NCBI RefSeq assembly: GCF_030709675.1
Contig: NZ_JAUZQD010000008.1
Coordinates: 355,397-419,396 of the forward strand
Source of the DNA: Symbioplanes lichenis
Lineage (GTDB): Bacteria > Actinomycetota > Actinomycetes > Mycobacteriales > Micromonosporaceae
Direction of reading: 5' to 3'
DNA length: 64,000 bases
Part shown: in pieces, positions 1 through 8,593 of the stretch
How the letters are laid out: the number at the start of each line of letters is the position of its first letter
How positions within the stretch are numbered: the stretch's first letter is position 1
The notes under the pieces: generated by a model
Told to the model about the DNA's origin: nothing
The model's input: the letters and a program-made list of their open reading frames with translations, nothing else
The model's database searches: none
Made by a program: the position numbers and the translations under genes

Positions 1-1076
1 GAGAAGTCGCCCTCCGCGCGCGCCGCGAGATAGGTGGGCACGAAGGTCTCGATGACCGCCATCGTGTTGGCCATGCCCCGGCTGAAGAGCGCGTCGATCG
101 CCCCGGCCGCGTGGCTCATGAGGATCCAGCGGTCGCCGACGGTCTGCCGCGACGAGAACTGCGTGCGCCCGGTCGACACCCATGGGAAGGCGGCCTCCGC
201 GCCGGCGAACTGCCGCTTGATCGCCGGGTAGCGGTCGAGGAACGCGTCCCACTCCCGCTGCGGCTCCCGGGTCCTGGGGAAACGGGCCGAGTCGAGGTTG
301 AGCCCTACGCTGACCAGGTCGGACTCGCTGCCGGCGTGGTTGTCGAACGGAATGACCCACATCCAGCCGCCGTCGAACAGGTGGTGCAGCGTGCCCTGGT
401 GCCACAGGTTGGGCTGGCCGCTCGACTCCTCGACACTGTCGTACGGCCGGACTCCGCGCATGTGCGTGAAGATGGTCCGCGAGTCGGTCTTGAACCGGCA
501 CGGCTCCTCCCGCAGCCCGTACGCGTTGGCGAGCACCGACGTCCGCCCGGTGGCGTCGATCACGTACTCGCTCCTGAGCACCGTGCCGTCGGTCAGCTGG
601 ACGACAGCGTGGTCGGCGGTGATGTCCACCCCGGACACGCGCACTCCCTCACGGGCGACGGCGCCGTAGCCGACGGCCGCCCGGAACAGGTACTGGTCGA
701 TGTCGGCGCGCATCAGGTGCGACTCCGGGCCGAAGGGTCCCTCGGAGACGCTGCACTGCGTGACCTCGTACGGATCATGGTCGATGTCCGGACGGTGATA
801 GACGAAGCCGAAATTGGTCTTGATGCCGCAGCGCCGGCTCGCGTGCGCGGATGCCGGCGGAGGTGGACATCTGCGCCAGCTCGGGCACGTCGTAACGGGC
901 GGCGAGCAGGCGCATCAGGAACGACGTCTCGCCGATGGTCGACTCGCCGAGGGCGAAGCGCGGGTGCGTGGCGCCGTCGATCAGCGCCACCGAGATGCCC
1001 TGCCGGGCCAGGATCGCGGCGACCGTGCTGCCCCCGATCCCGCTGCCGAGGACTGTCACTTCGACGTTGATGTCCA
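1..1076 (-). CDS. Flavin-dependent halogenase, C-terminus cut by window edge, internal frameshift
   Basis: Predicted FADH2-dependent halogenase that would chlorinate or brominate an aromatic or carrier-bound substrate. Translation starts at the ATG ending at 1076, behind GGGGAGAG. Residues 11-16 form the FAD dinucleotide motif GSGIGG and residues 44-47 the halogenase GEST motif. After about residue 78 the frame changes: the frame in use to ~850 ends within 25 codons, while the next frame resumes with CGIKTNFGFVYHRP at ~830 and stays open to the left edge. That second frame holds WMWVIP (348-365), the WxWxIP signature of flavin halogenases. One extra base between 850 and 830 explains the shift; it may be a real mutation or a sequencing error. 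The start overlaps the end of the flavin monooxygenase gene by 21 bp, so the two are probably coupled. The substrate cannot be told from sequence. Confidence 0.85.
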
Positions 1077-2276
1077 TGTTCTCTCCCCGTTGGTGCTGTC
1101 GCTTTTGTCCCCGTCGGCGCTCTCGAACCGGCGCTCGCGCGCATAGTCGACGCCGGCCTTGGCTTGCGCGGCGGCCATGGTGCGGCGGGTCCGGCCGTCG
1201 GAAGCGAGCTCCCGGTCGTACGCCTGCAGTCGCGGTGCCGTGCTCCCCTTGAAGTAGGGGGCGACCTGCCGCGCGAAGAGCTCGTAGGAACGCCGGGTGG
1301 CGGCCGGGTCCGCGATGTCCGACTGCTCGATGAGGAACGTGCCGAAGCCGCCGCTCATGTCCCACATCGTGCGGATGTGCTCGATGGCCTGACCGGGCGT
1401 GCCGATGACCGCCGTGCCGGTGAAGGTGAGCAGGTCGACCAGGGCGTCGGGATCGTCGAGGTCGGCCGGGATGTTCTGGGGCAGGATCTGCCGGATGTAG
1501 CGCAGATAGGGCCCGATGCGCCGGCGCACGTCCGCCCGCGCCTCGGCCTCCGTCTCGGCCACGTGCACGAGACTCAGCACCGACCAGCGGCGGCGGTCGA
1601 ACGTACGCCCGGCGGCGGCCGCCTCGTGCTCGGCAATGCTCGCGGCTGTCCGGAGCGGGTTGTCGGTGCCCGACCCGATCGCGGCGGACGCCCCGAAGGA
1701 CACCAGGCCCGTGCCGAAGCGTCCGGCCAGGCGCGGGCCCGCCGGGGACTTGAAAGCGGCAACCCGAATGTCAAGCCCGCTTCCGTACGGCCGGAGGTGC
1801 AGCCTGGCCTCGTCCAGCGCGAACCAGTCGGTGCGCCGGGTCACCGGCCCGTCGCCGCGCAACAGGGCCGTGATCGCCTCGAGCGACTCCTCCATCATCC
1901 GGCGGGCCTGCATCGGATCATGGCCGATCATCCGCGCGTCGAGCGGCAGCGCCCCCGACCCGACCCCGAAGAGCAGCCGGCCGCGCGTGAGATGGTCGAG
2001 CAGGATGATCCGGTCGAGGAGCAAGAACGGCTGATGGTACGAGAGGGTCGACACTCCCGTGCCCAGCTTGATGCGCGTGGTCCGCTGGGCCGCCGCGGCG
2101 ATCATCAACTCGGGCGCGGCGATGATCTGCCAGCCGCCGGAGTGATGCTCCCCGAACCAGAACTCCTCGTAGCCGAGGCGATCGCAGTGCTCGGCCAGCG
2201 CCAGGTCGTCGTGCAGCTGCAGGGTCGGATCGCCGGACGGCTCGTGGAACGGAAAGACCAGGACGCCGAAGTCCAT
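1056..2276 (-). CDS. LLM-class (bacterial luciferase-like) flavin-dependent monooxygenase
   Basis: 406-residue TIM-barrel flavin monooxygenase of the luciferase-like family, which uses reduced FMN supplied by a partner reductase. Typical family signatures are visible: EEFWFGEHHSGG near residues 38-49, then RIKLGTGVSTLSYHQP and RGRLLFGVGSGALP, and a C-terminal GFGTFLIEQSD segment. The ATG ending at 2276 is preferred over an upstream ATG at 2321 because GAGGGAG lies at proper distance before it. The gene is followed with overlap by the halogenase, so both look like tailoring enzymes of one natural-product cluster extending beyond the left edge. Substrate unknown. Confidence 0.85.
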   Translation of the reverse strand: MDFGVLVFPFHEPSGDPTLQLHDDLALAEHCDRLGYEEFWFGEHHSGGWQIIAAPELMIAAAAQRTTRIKLGTGVSTLSYHQPFLLLDRIILLDHLTRGRLLFGVGSGALPLDARMIGHDPMQARRMMEESLEAITALLRGDGPVTRRTDWFALDEARLHLRPYGSGLDIRVAAFKSPAGPRLAGRFGTGLVSFGASAAIGSGTDNPLRTAASIAEHEAAAAGRTFDRRRWSVLSLVHVAETEAEARADVRRRIGPYLRYIRQILPQNIPADLDDPDALVDLLTFTGTAVIGTPGQAIEHIRTMWDMSGGFGTFLIEQSDIADPAATRRSYELFARQVAPYFKGSTAPRLQAYDRELASDGRTRRTMAAAQAKAGVDYARERRFESADGDKSDSTNGERTWTSTSK

Positions 2277-2466
2277 GCCGCGCTCCCTCACGCGATCAAG
2301 CTCTTCGTGAACCTTTCTCATTGTCAATGTGGACAGTGACGCGCGCAGCCCCGTGCCGCCGATTGGCACATCGTCGGCCTGATCAGGCGTCGCTTGCCCG
2401 GCTTCTCCCGGGCGTCCTCGGCGCGTTCGGGCCACGACCCGCCGGAGAAGCGGCCATGCTGGAGCG

Positions 2467-2970
2467 GTGACCGCTGATCCTCCCGGCCCCCGCGGACTCC
2501 TCGGCGGCGCGGCCGTGACCGCGGGCCGCGTCGGCTTCGGGATGCTCTGCGCGATCGGCGGGACCCTGTGGGCGGTGCTCGATCCGCCGGACGCCACCCA
2601 CGTCGTGGTCGGCCTCGTCTTCGCCGCCGGTGGGCTCGTGATCGTGACACCGTTGCGCCGGCGCCTTCCCCGGCGGCTGACCGGGCTCGCCATGGTGCTC
2701 GCCGCCGCAGCCGGGACCGCCGGCGGGACGGCGGTGGAACACACCAGCCTGGGCGGCATGTTCGTCTGGTCCATGGCACGCGGGTGGCCCTTCGGCTGGC
2801 TGACCCGCGACGGCATCGCCGGCGACGCCGAGACGGCCTACCGGATCGCGCTCGCGGACACCTGGTCGATCGGCGCGACCTCGCTGCTCGCCACCCTGGC
2901 CTTCTGGAGCATGGCGGCAATGGTGCTGACGCTCGCGGGAACGCTGACCAGACAAGCGTGGCCCCGCTAG
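2467..2970 (+). CDS. Small integral membrane protein, function unknown
   Basis: 167-residue protein with about four hydrophobic helices: GFGMLCAIGGTLWAVL near residue 23, VVVGLVFAAGGLVIV near 46, LTGLAMVLAAAAGTAG near 71, and a C-terminal helix SMAAMVLTLAGTL. A predicted extracytoplasmic loop between helices 3 and 4 is rich in Trp and Gly. The GTG start sits only a few bases after GGAG, so a slightly different start is possible. It is transcribed away from the flavin monooxygenase. I do not recognise the family. Confidence 0.55.
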   Translation: MTADPPGPRGLLGGAAVTAGRVGFGMLCAIGGTLWAVLDPPDATHVVVGLVFAAGGLVIVTPLRRRLPRRLTGLAMVLAAAAGTAGGTAVEHTSLGGMFVWSMARGWPFGWLTRDGIAGDAETAYRIALADTWSIGATSLLATLAFWSMAAMVLTLAGTLTRQAWPR

Positions 2971-3283
2971 ACACCTTTCGGGGTGGAGCCGCAGCGACAC
3001 CGGGATCGTGGTGACCTTGGTGGTGCTCGCCGGTCTGCTGCTCGTGACGGTGGCGTTCGGCGACAGGGCGGCCGCCAGGGAAACGGCTGCCACTTGCTTC
3101 GCGGGCCTGCACCTCGTCCTCGCCGGCTACTCCGGGTTCGTGCGGTGGAGGGCCGCCCGCCGAGGCGTGGACCGTCGTGTCAGTCGCCGAGGGCTGGCCA
3201 TGCATCGCGAACCCGGCCCGGCCGCGACGGAAGCCGGGCGCACGCGGGTCAGCGTGGCCGGTCCGTCGCGGCGGGGGCGCGGG
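2971..3283 (+). other. Gap of 313 bp with a membrane-protein-like reading frame lacking a proper stop
   Basis: No convincing gene. On the plus strand a frame from GTG 3008 gives a strongly hydrophobic start (VVTLVVLAGLLLVTVAF) and a second helix (FAGLHLVLAGYSGFV), then turns into low-complexity Arg/Gly-rich sequence and runs without stop into the antisense of the aminopeptidase gene. It may be the remnant of a small two-helix membrane protein that lost its end, or chance. Confidence 0.3.
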
Positions 3284-4735
3284 TCACTCGGGGAGGCGGG
3301 GCCCCGCCTCGCGCTGGGAGGCGAGCCAGGCCTCGACGTCGGCGGAGGAGCGGGGCAGGCCGGCCGACATGTTGCGGTAGCCGTCGGCGGTCACGAGGAT
3401 GTCGTCCTCGATGCGGACGCCGATGCCGCGGAGCTCCTCGGGGACCAGGTCGTCCTCGGGCTGGAAGTAGAGGCCCGGCTCGACCGTGAGGACCATGCCC
3501 TCGCGGAGGTCGCCGTCGCGATAGTGCTCCTTGCGGGCGTTGGAGCAGTCGTGGACGTCGATGCCGAGCATGTGGCCGGCGCCGTGGAGGGTCCAGCGGC
3601 GGTAGACGGTGGACTGCTCGGAGACGGCCTCGTCCACGCTGACCGGGAGGAGGCCCAGGGCGTCGAGGCCCTCCGCCAGCACGTGCATGCAGGTCTTGTG
3701 GATCTCCGAATATGTGACGCCGGGCTTGATGACGTCCATGCCGGCCTGCTGCGAGGCGTGCACGATGTCGTAGACCTGGCGCTGCAGGGGGCTGAACGTG
3801 CCGTTGACCGGGACCGTGCGGGTCACGTCGGCCGTGTAGAACGTGGTGCCCTCGACGCCCATGTCCATGAGCAGCAGCTCGCCGGGCGTGGTGACGCCGG
3901 TGTTGCGCACCCAGTGCAGGATCGTCGCGTGCGGGCCGCCGCCCACGATGCTGCTGTAGCCCACGTCGTTGCCGTCGTGCCGGGCGCGCAGGCCGAAGAC
4001 GCCCTCGAGCAGGCGCTCCTTGACGCTGCGGTCGGCGGGCAGGACCCGGGCGACGTCCTCGAAGCCGCGCACGGTGGCGTCGATCGCGTCCTGCAGCTGG
4101 GCGATCTCCCACTCGTCCTTGATCAGCTTGAGCTCGGAGATGGCGACGGCCAGGGCGCGGTCGCGGCGCACCCGCGGGTCGGGGTCGTAGCCCAGGATCG
4201 CCCGGTCGACGGCGGCGTCGAGGCCGCGCAGCACCCGGGTGCGCGAGGGGGCGAGGTCGGCGAGGGCGTGGCCCAGCTGCTCGTAGGGCCGGGTCTCGAC
4301 GCCCAGCTCGGTCGAGCGCTCCCCGAGGGTGTGCCGGCGGCCGACCCACAGCTCGCCGTTGCGGCTGCGGAAGAAGGCGTCGGTCTCCTTGGAGTTGCGG
4401 TCGTGCGTGTAGACGACCGCGTCGTGGCCGGAGCCGCTCGGGCGCATGATCAGCACGCCGTCGGGGTCGGCGTCGCCGGTCAGGTAGACATAGTCGCTGC
4501 CGGGGCGGAAGTGGTAGTCGGTGTCGTTGGCGCGCACCTTCTCGCGGCCGGTCGGGATGACCAGCGTCTCGCCTGGGAACGCCGCGGAGAGCTCGGCCCG
4601 CCGCTTCGCATAATTGGGGGCCTCGGGCCGCGCGGTGACCTCGAGCGCGTCGTTGCGCCAGCCGGTGCGCATGAACTGCAGGTACGCCTCCGGGAAGTCC
4701 GGGTCGTGCGACTCGGTCTTCGGCTGCTCCGCCAT
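3284..4735 (-). CDS. pepP: Xaa-Pro aminopeptidase (M24B metallopeptidase)
   Basis: 483-residue cytosolic enzyme that removes N-terminal residues preceding proline. It has the two-domain layout of the AMP_N plus M24 creatinase-fold family. The dinuclear metal ligands are all visible: Asp in LLLMDMGVE, Asp in FYTADVTRT, His in GAGHMLGIDVHD, Glu in LTVEPGLYF and Glu in IGVRIEDDIL. The ATG ending at 4735 (MAEQPKTES) has a good site, GGGAGGGG, just upstream; the longer frame above it lacks one. Full length for the family. Gene stands alone on the minus strand. Confidence 0.93.
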   Translation of the reverse strand: MAEQPKTESHDPDFPEAYLQFMRTGWRNDALEVTARPEAPNYAKRRAELSAAFPGETLVIPTGREKVRANDTDYHFRPGSDYVYLTGDADPDGVLIMRPSGSGHDAVVYTHDRNSKETDAFFRSRNGELWVGRRHTLGERSTELGVETRPYEQLGHALADLAPSRTRVLRGLDAAVDRAILGYDPDPRVRRDRALAVAISELKLIKDEWEIAQLQDAIDATVRGFEDVARVLPADRSVKERLLEGVFGLRARHDGNDVGYSSIVGGGPHATILHWVRNTGVTTPGELLLMDMGVEGTTFYTADVTRTVPVNGTFSPLQRQVYDIVHASQQAGMDVIKPGVTYSEIHKTCMHVLAEGLDALGLLPVSVDEAVSEQSTVYRRWTLHGAGHMLGIDVHDCSNARKEHYRDGDLREGMVLTVEPGLYFQPEDDLVPEELRGIGVRIEDDILVTADGYRNMSAGLPRSSADVEAWLASQREAGPRLPE

Positions 4736-4843
4736 GGTGGGCCCCTCCCTTGTTGTGCCGCCCCTGACGTTACCGCCTCGGCCCGCGCCGCCCAAAGATC
4801 AACTTCTCGCACGGGGGCTGGAGTTCCGGGCCGGCCGCCCTGG

Positions 4844-5491
4844 TTAGGCGTCCAGGGTGAGGCAGGCCACTCGCGCTCCGGCCGTCCCGGCCTTCCCCGC
4901 ATCCGTACGCGTGGACTTCTCGTGCACCACCAGCGACCGCGGCGGACGCGCGGGGTCGAATACCCACTCCTGCCGCGCCATCGAGTGACCACCGCCACGC
5001 TCGTCGGCCGTGAAGTCGAGCCACACTTCGTTGCGTGGGTTCGCGTACGACGGGTCGACCGAGGGCTTCGACGGGTCCGCTTGGTGCTGATAGTGGGGCC
5101 CGGCGTCGTCCGGCTCGAGGGTGCACGGCTGGGTGTGCAGGTGCGCGCCGTAACTGCGCCTCGGCACCATGCCCGTGACCGTCAGGCCGATCATGAGGCC
5201 GGGACGGACGGCGGCGAGCTCGACCTTGGCCGTGGCGCCGCTGGGGACGACGCTGGTGTCGTACGTGATGGTGGGAAGGGTCTTGGGCCGGAACGTGCCC
5301 GCATAGGTCTCCACCGCGTCCGGCGCCGGGGCCGACGGGCTGCTGCTCGAGACGGCCACGGCGGGCGCGCCCGTGACGATCCAGGGCGTGCCGGCGGGCG
5401 GGGGCTGCGGCTCGGTGCGCGGGCTCTGCGCGGTCGGGGCGCACCCCGCGAGCGTGGCGGTCAGGGCGATTAGTCCGGCGGCGCGCATCAT
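4844..5491 (-). CDS. Cu/Zn superoxide dismutase-family lipoprotein
   Basis: 215 residues. The signal peptide ends in lipobox LAGC (Cys17), so the protein should be anchored to the outer face of the membrane. After a Ser/Pro-rich spacer comes a Cu/Zn-SOD domain: HLH (first copper ligands) in YGAHLHTQPC, further His in GPHYQH, GGGHSM and VVHEK, and the C-terminal AGARVACLTL with the equivalent of the active-site Arg and disulfide Cys. The zinc loop is unusual in sequence, so dismutase activity is likely but not certain. Divergent from the sugar kinase gene at 5596. Confidence 0.8.
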   Translation of the reverse strand: MMRAAGLIALTATLAGCAPTAQSPRTEPQPPPAGTPWIVTGAPAVAVSSSSPSAPAPDAVETYAGTFRPKTLPTITYDTSVVPSGATAKVELAAVRPGLMIGLTVTGMVPRRSYGAHLHTQPCTLEPDDAGPHYQHQADPSKPSVDPSYANPRNEVWLDFTADERGGGHSMARQEWVFDPARPPRSLVVHEKSTRTDAGKAGTAGARVACLTLDA

Positions 5492-5595
5492 GTCCGGATT
5501 GTTTCAGTGGATCACCGGCCGGGCGAGCATCCGGGGAGTGTTAGCTTTCTCGCGCCGCCGGTCGGCGGCCTGAGAAAGGACCGGAGGGGATCGGC

Positions 5596-6534
5596 ATGGG
5601 GTACGCGGTCGTGCTCGGCGAGGCACTCGTCGACCTGCTGGAGACCGAGCGGGACGGCGAGCTGATCTATCGGCAGGCGATCGGCGGCGCCCCGCTCAAC
5701 GTCGCCGTCGGCGTCACGCGCCTCGGCGGCCGGGTCGACTATGTCGGGTCGCTCGGCAACGACACCCTCGGCGACCGGATCGCCGCCTTCCTGCGCCAGA
5801 CCGGCGTCGGCACGGACTCCACGATCCGCGTCCCGGTGCCGACCACGCTCGCGGTCACGACCTTCGAGGGCGCGGAGCCGACGTTCCAGTTCTACGGCGA
5901 GCCGCCCTCCTATTCGCTGGTCCGCCCGGACGACGTCGCGGTGGACCGCGTCGCCGGCGCCGCCGTCGTCTACGCCGGCTCGATCAGCCTCATGCGCGAG
6001 CCCTTCCAGGCCGCCGCGCAGGCCGCCTGGTCGGTGGCCGGTCCGATCAAAGTCTTCGATCCCAACGTACGCCCGAAGCTGCTCCCCGACGCCGCGGCGG
6101 TGACGGCCCTGCGCGAGCTCGTCGAGGGGTACTTCGCCTCGGCCGACCTCGTCAAGCTCAGCTCCGCCGACGCCGAGGTCCTGTGGGACGGCGCCGGTCC
6201 CGAGGCCGCCGCCCAGCGCATCCTCGGCCTGGGCGCCAAGGCCGTCGTGGTCACCTGCGGTGCGAAGGGCGCCCACGTCGCCGTCCCCGCCGGGGCGACC
6301 ACCCTCCCGGCGCCGTCGGTCAACGCGATCGACGCCACGGGCGCGGGCGACTCGGTGATGGCGGCCCTGGTCAGCCGGCTGCTCGCCGGCGGCGTGCCGG
6401 AGGACCTGGCCGGCTGGCAGCAGTACGTGACCTTCGCGCTGGCCGTGGCCGGCCTGGTCTGCGAGCGCCGGGGCGGCGCCGTGGCGATGCCGACCCCGTC
6501 CGAGCTGACCGCCCGCTGGGGCGCGCTCATCTGA
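5596..6534 (+). CDS. PfkB-family carbohydrate kinase (fructokinase-like)
   Basis: 312-residue ribokinase-fold sugar kinase. GGAPLNVAVGVTRLGG near residue 36 is PfkB signature 1, and DATGAGDSVMA near residue 246 is signature 2 with the catalytic Asp and anion hole. The GEALVDLL start and the sequence around the sugar site resemble bacterial fructokinases, but hexose choice cannot be fixed by eye. ATG 5596 follows GGAGGGG. It is a single gene whose stop lies next to the convergent thioesterase gene. Confidence 0.85.
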   Translation: MGYAVVLGEALVDLLETERDGELIYRQAIGGAPLNVAVGVTRLGGRVDYVGSLGNDTLGDRIAAFLRQTGVGTDSTIRVPVPTTLAVTTFEGAEPTFQFYGEPPSYSLVRPDDVAVDRVAGAAVVYAGSISLMREPFQAAAQAAWSVAGPIKVFDPNVRPKLLPDAAAVTALRELVEGYFASADLVKLSSADAEVLWDGAGPEAAAQRILGLGAKAVVVTCGAKGAHVAVPAGATTLPAPSVNAIDATGAGDSVMAALVSRLLAGGVPEDLAGWQQYVTFALAVAGLVCERRGGAVAMPTPSELTARWGALI

Positions 6535-6580
6535 CCGAGCGCCTTCTCAACACGCTTATTCAGCCGAGCGCCTTCTCGAT
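6535..6580. repeat. Imperfect duplication of the thioesterase gene's 3' end
   Basis: The sequence CCGAGCGCCTTCTC occurs at 6535 and again at 6564, a 29-bp spacing. The second copy encodes the last codons of the thioesterase (minus strand, stop 6560-6562). The first copy fills the gap up to the sugar-kinase stop. It is short, and belongs to the class of gene-end duplications seen elsewhere in the window. Confidence 0.5.
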
Positions 6581-6949
6581 GAAGCGCTGGCGGTCGACCA
6601 AGGCCCGTTCCACCCGCACCTCGGCCACCACGGTCTCGCCGGCGCGCACCTCGACGTCGAAGAACAGGCGGCGCCCGTCCACCTTGACGAGCGTCGCCTG
6701 CGCGGTGACGAGCCGCCCGACCGGGGTGGGGGCGTGGTGCTCGACCTCGGCCCGTACCCCCACCGTGGTCAGCCCGGCCGGCACCTGCCGCGCCGTCGTC
6801 AGCACGGTGGCGGTCTCGGCCAGCGCCAGCACCCGCGGCGTGCCGAGCACGGGCACGTCCCCGGAGCCGAGGGCCTGGGCGGTGTCAGCATCGGTGACGG
6901 TCAACTCGACCCGGGCGCCGGGCCCGGGCGCGAACTCGGGAAGGTCCAT
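6560..6949 (-). CDS. Hotdog-fold thioesterase, FlK-like
   Basis: 129-residue single-domain acyl-CoA thioesterase. It resembles the fluoroacetyl-CoA thioesterase FlK family: a Glu in LALAETATV and a His in EVEHHAPTPVG correspond to catalytic Glu and His of that group, and the C-terminus FIEKALG is typical. Actual substrate is unknown; most FlK homologues are not fluoroacetyl-specific. Nine bases separate it from the downstream end of the PH-domain gene, which lies upstream of it on the same strand, so it is likely the last gene of that operon. Confidence 0.75.
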   Translation of the reverse strand: MDLPEFAPGPGARVELTVTDADTAQALGSGDVPVLGTPRVLALAETATVLTTARQVPAGLTTVGVRAEVEHHAPTPVGRLVTAQATLVKVDGRRLFFDVEVRAGETVVAEVRVERALVDRQRFIEKALG

Positions 6950-6958
6950 ACCGTCAGC

Positions 6959-8593
6959 TTAGGACGGTTCGGGCCGCTGCCAGCCGGTGTCACTCGGGGG
7001 AGCCTGTCCCGTCGGTGCCGTCACAAGTGGCCGGGAGTCCCGGGCGTGGCGGGCGCGGTCGGCCAGTTGGGCGGCGATCCAGTAGGCCTCGGCCAGGTCC
7101 CGGTCCTTGGCGACGGCGGCGCGACCGCCGGCGGTGTCGGCATAGACGGTGGCGAGACCCAGGCGACGCTGGATCGGGCCGCGGATGACCCGGACGCTCT
7201 GCATTCTCGCGTACGGAACCAGGGTCATCTGGCGGGTGACCACCCCCGACCGGGACACGAACACCTCGCCGGCCAGCGCGATCCCCAGCCCGCGCCAGCC
7301 GATGGGCTGCAACCAGCGCGCCCGCCGCGGCACCGGCACCGTGGGCAGCGCACCCAGGTCGACGCCGGGCAGCACCTCCCACACCAGGTGCCGGCCGGCC
7401 TCGAAGACCCCGACCGGCAGCAGACTGTCCGAGCTGTTGTCGTTGTCCCCGCCCGGCGCGGCGATCCCGGCGATGTCCAGCCGCAACCGCAGCCAGCCCC
7501 GCATCCGCCACAGGAACGGCCACGTCACGCCGATCGTCTGCACCCGGTTCAGTGGCACGACCTGACTCCGCGTCTCCAGCAGGCCGTACCGCACGCCCAG
7601 CCGGCCGGCGGTGTCGCGCGAGAGCCGGAAGTTCCAGTCGCGCAGCACCCGGCGTACGGGCTGGAGCAGCACACCCGCCATCGCCGTCACCGTGCTCGCG
7701 ATGCCGATGAAGGTCCACGAGCCCTCGAGCACGAACTGCATCACCACGAAGGCCACGCCGACCGGCAGGAAGAACGCCTGCGGGGTGAGCAACTGGCTGA
7801 TCACGAGGTCCCGGTTGACCACCCGGAAGACCGGCCGCTCGGGCGCCTCGACCGCGACAGGCCCGGCGTCCGGACCGATCTGCCCGGCGGGTCCGCCGGT
7901 GGTCCGGCTTTCCCCGGGGGTACGCCCGGCGAGCGCGAGCAGCCGCGACCGCAACGCCACGGCGTCCTTGACCGTCAGGTACGCGAGCGGCGCCTCGGTC
8001 TTCCCGCCCCCGACGACCTCGAGCCGGAGCTCGGCCAGGCCCGTCAGCTGCGCCAACAGCGGTCGCCGGACCTCCACGGACTGCAGCCGGTCGAGCGGGA
8101 TCGCGCGGTTGCGGCGCCAGAGCAGGCCGTCCTGGATGCGCAGCTCCCGGTTGACCACGTGGTAGCCGGTGTTCAGCCATCCGATCAGCGAGAAAATCAC
8201 CACGCCGACCGCGATCGCGCCTACGACCAGCGCGAATACCTCGAGTCCGACCTGCGACAAGGTTTGCCAGCTGAGCGCGGCGACGATGACGGCGATGGAT
8301 TTGGCCCCGTTGAGCAGGGGGCTCAGCGGGTGCAGCCGGCGGCGTGGCTCCTCGGCGGGGGCGCGCTCGGCCGTTTCCTCGCGGCGTGCGCCGCTAGCGG
8401 TTTCGTCCCGTCGGGTGTCGGCGGCGGCCTCGTCGTGTCGGGTGTCGGCGGTGACTTCGTCGTGTCGGGTGTCGGCGGTGACCTCGTCGTGTCGGGTGTC
8501 GGCGGTGACTTCGTCGTGTCGGGTGTCGGCGGCGGCCTCGTCGTGTCGGGTGTCGGCGGCGGTGTTGTCGCGGCGGGCGTCGGCGGCGGTCAC
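6959..8593 (-). CDS. Membrane protein with two bacterial PH (bPH2/YdbT-like) domains and a 9-residue N-terminal repeat
   Basis: 544 residues. The first ~80 are six copies of a 9-residue unit built on ADTRHDE (charged, probably disordered). Then come a helical hairpin (ALVVGAIAVGVVIFSLIGW), a first PH-type module (NRELRIQDGLLWRRNRAIPL followed by LDRLQSVEV), a second pair of helices (LTPQAFFLPVGVAFVVMQF), and further PH-type segments ending in VSRSGVVTRQMTLVPYARM and QSVRVI. This is the layout of the actinobacterial YdbT family; function not established, possibly in membrane or cell-envelope stress. It overlaps the upstream PH gene by ATGA and is therefore translationally coupled. Confidence 0.8.
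   Translation of the reverse strand: MTAADARRDNTAADTRHDEAAADTRHDEVTADTRHDEVTADTRHDEVTADTRHDEAAADTRRDETASGARREETAERAPAEEPRRRLHPLSPLLNGAKSIAVIVAALSWQTLSQVGLEVFALVVGAIAVGVVIFSLIGWLNTGYHVVNRELRIQDGLLWRRNRAIPLDRLQSVEVRRPLLAQLTGLAELRLEVVGGGKTEAPLAYLTVKDAVALRSRLLALAGRTPGESRTTGGPAGQIGPDAGPVAVEAPERPVFRVVNRDLVISQLLTPQAFFLPVGVAFVVMQFVLEGSWTFIGIASTVTAMAGVLLQPVRRVLRDWNFRLSRDTAGRLGVRYGLLETRSQVVPLNRVQTIGVTWPFLWRMRGWLRLRLDIAGIAAPGGDNDNSSDSLLPVGVFEAGRHLVWEVLPGVDLGALPTVPVPRRARWLQPIGWRGLGIALAGEVFVSRSGVVTRQMTLVPYARMQSVRVIRGPIQRRLGLATVYADTAGGRAAVAKDRDLAEAYWIAAQLADRARHARDSRPLVTAPTGQAPPSDTGWQRPEPS
8415..8576. repeat. 27-bp coding minisatellite, six copies
   Basis: A 27-bp unit beginning GTGTCGGCGG starts at 8415, 8442, 8469, 8496, 8523 and 8550. 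Copies alternate between two variants (ggcctcgtc or tgacttcgtc in the middle). It keeps the reading frame of the PH-domain protein and encodes its 9-residue acidic/basic N-terminal repeats. Confidence 0.95.

Noticed and set aside
3008..5473. 821-codon plus-strand frame over the aminopeptidase and SOD genes
   Set aside because: Antisense to two well-recognised enzymes; only the first ~60 codons look membrane-like and these are noted separately.
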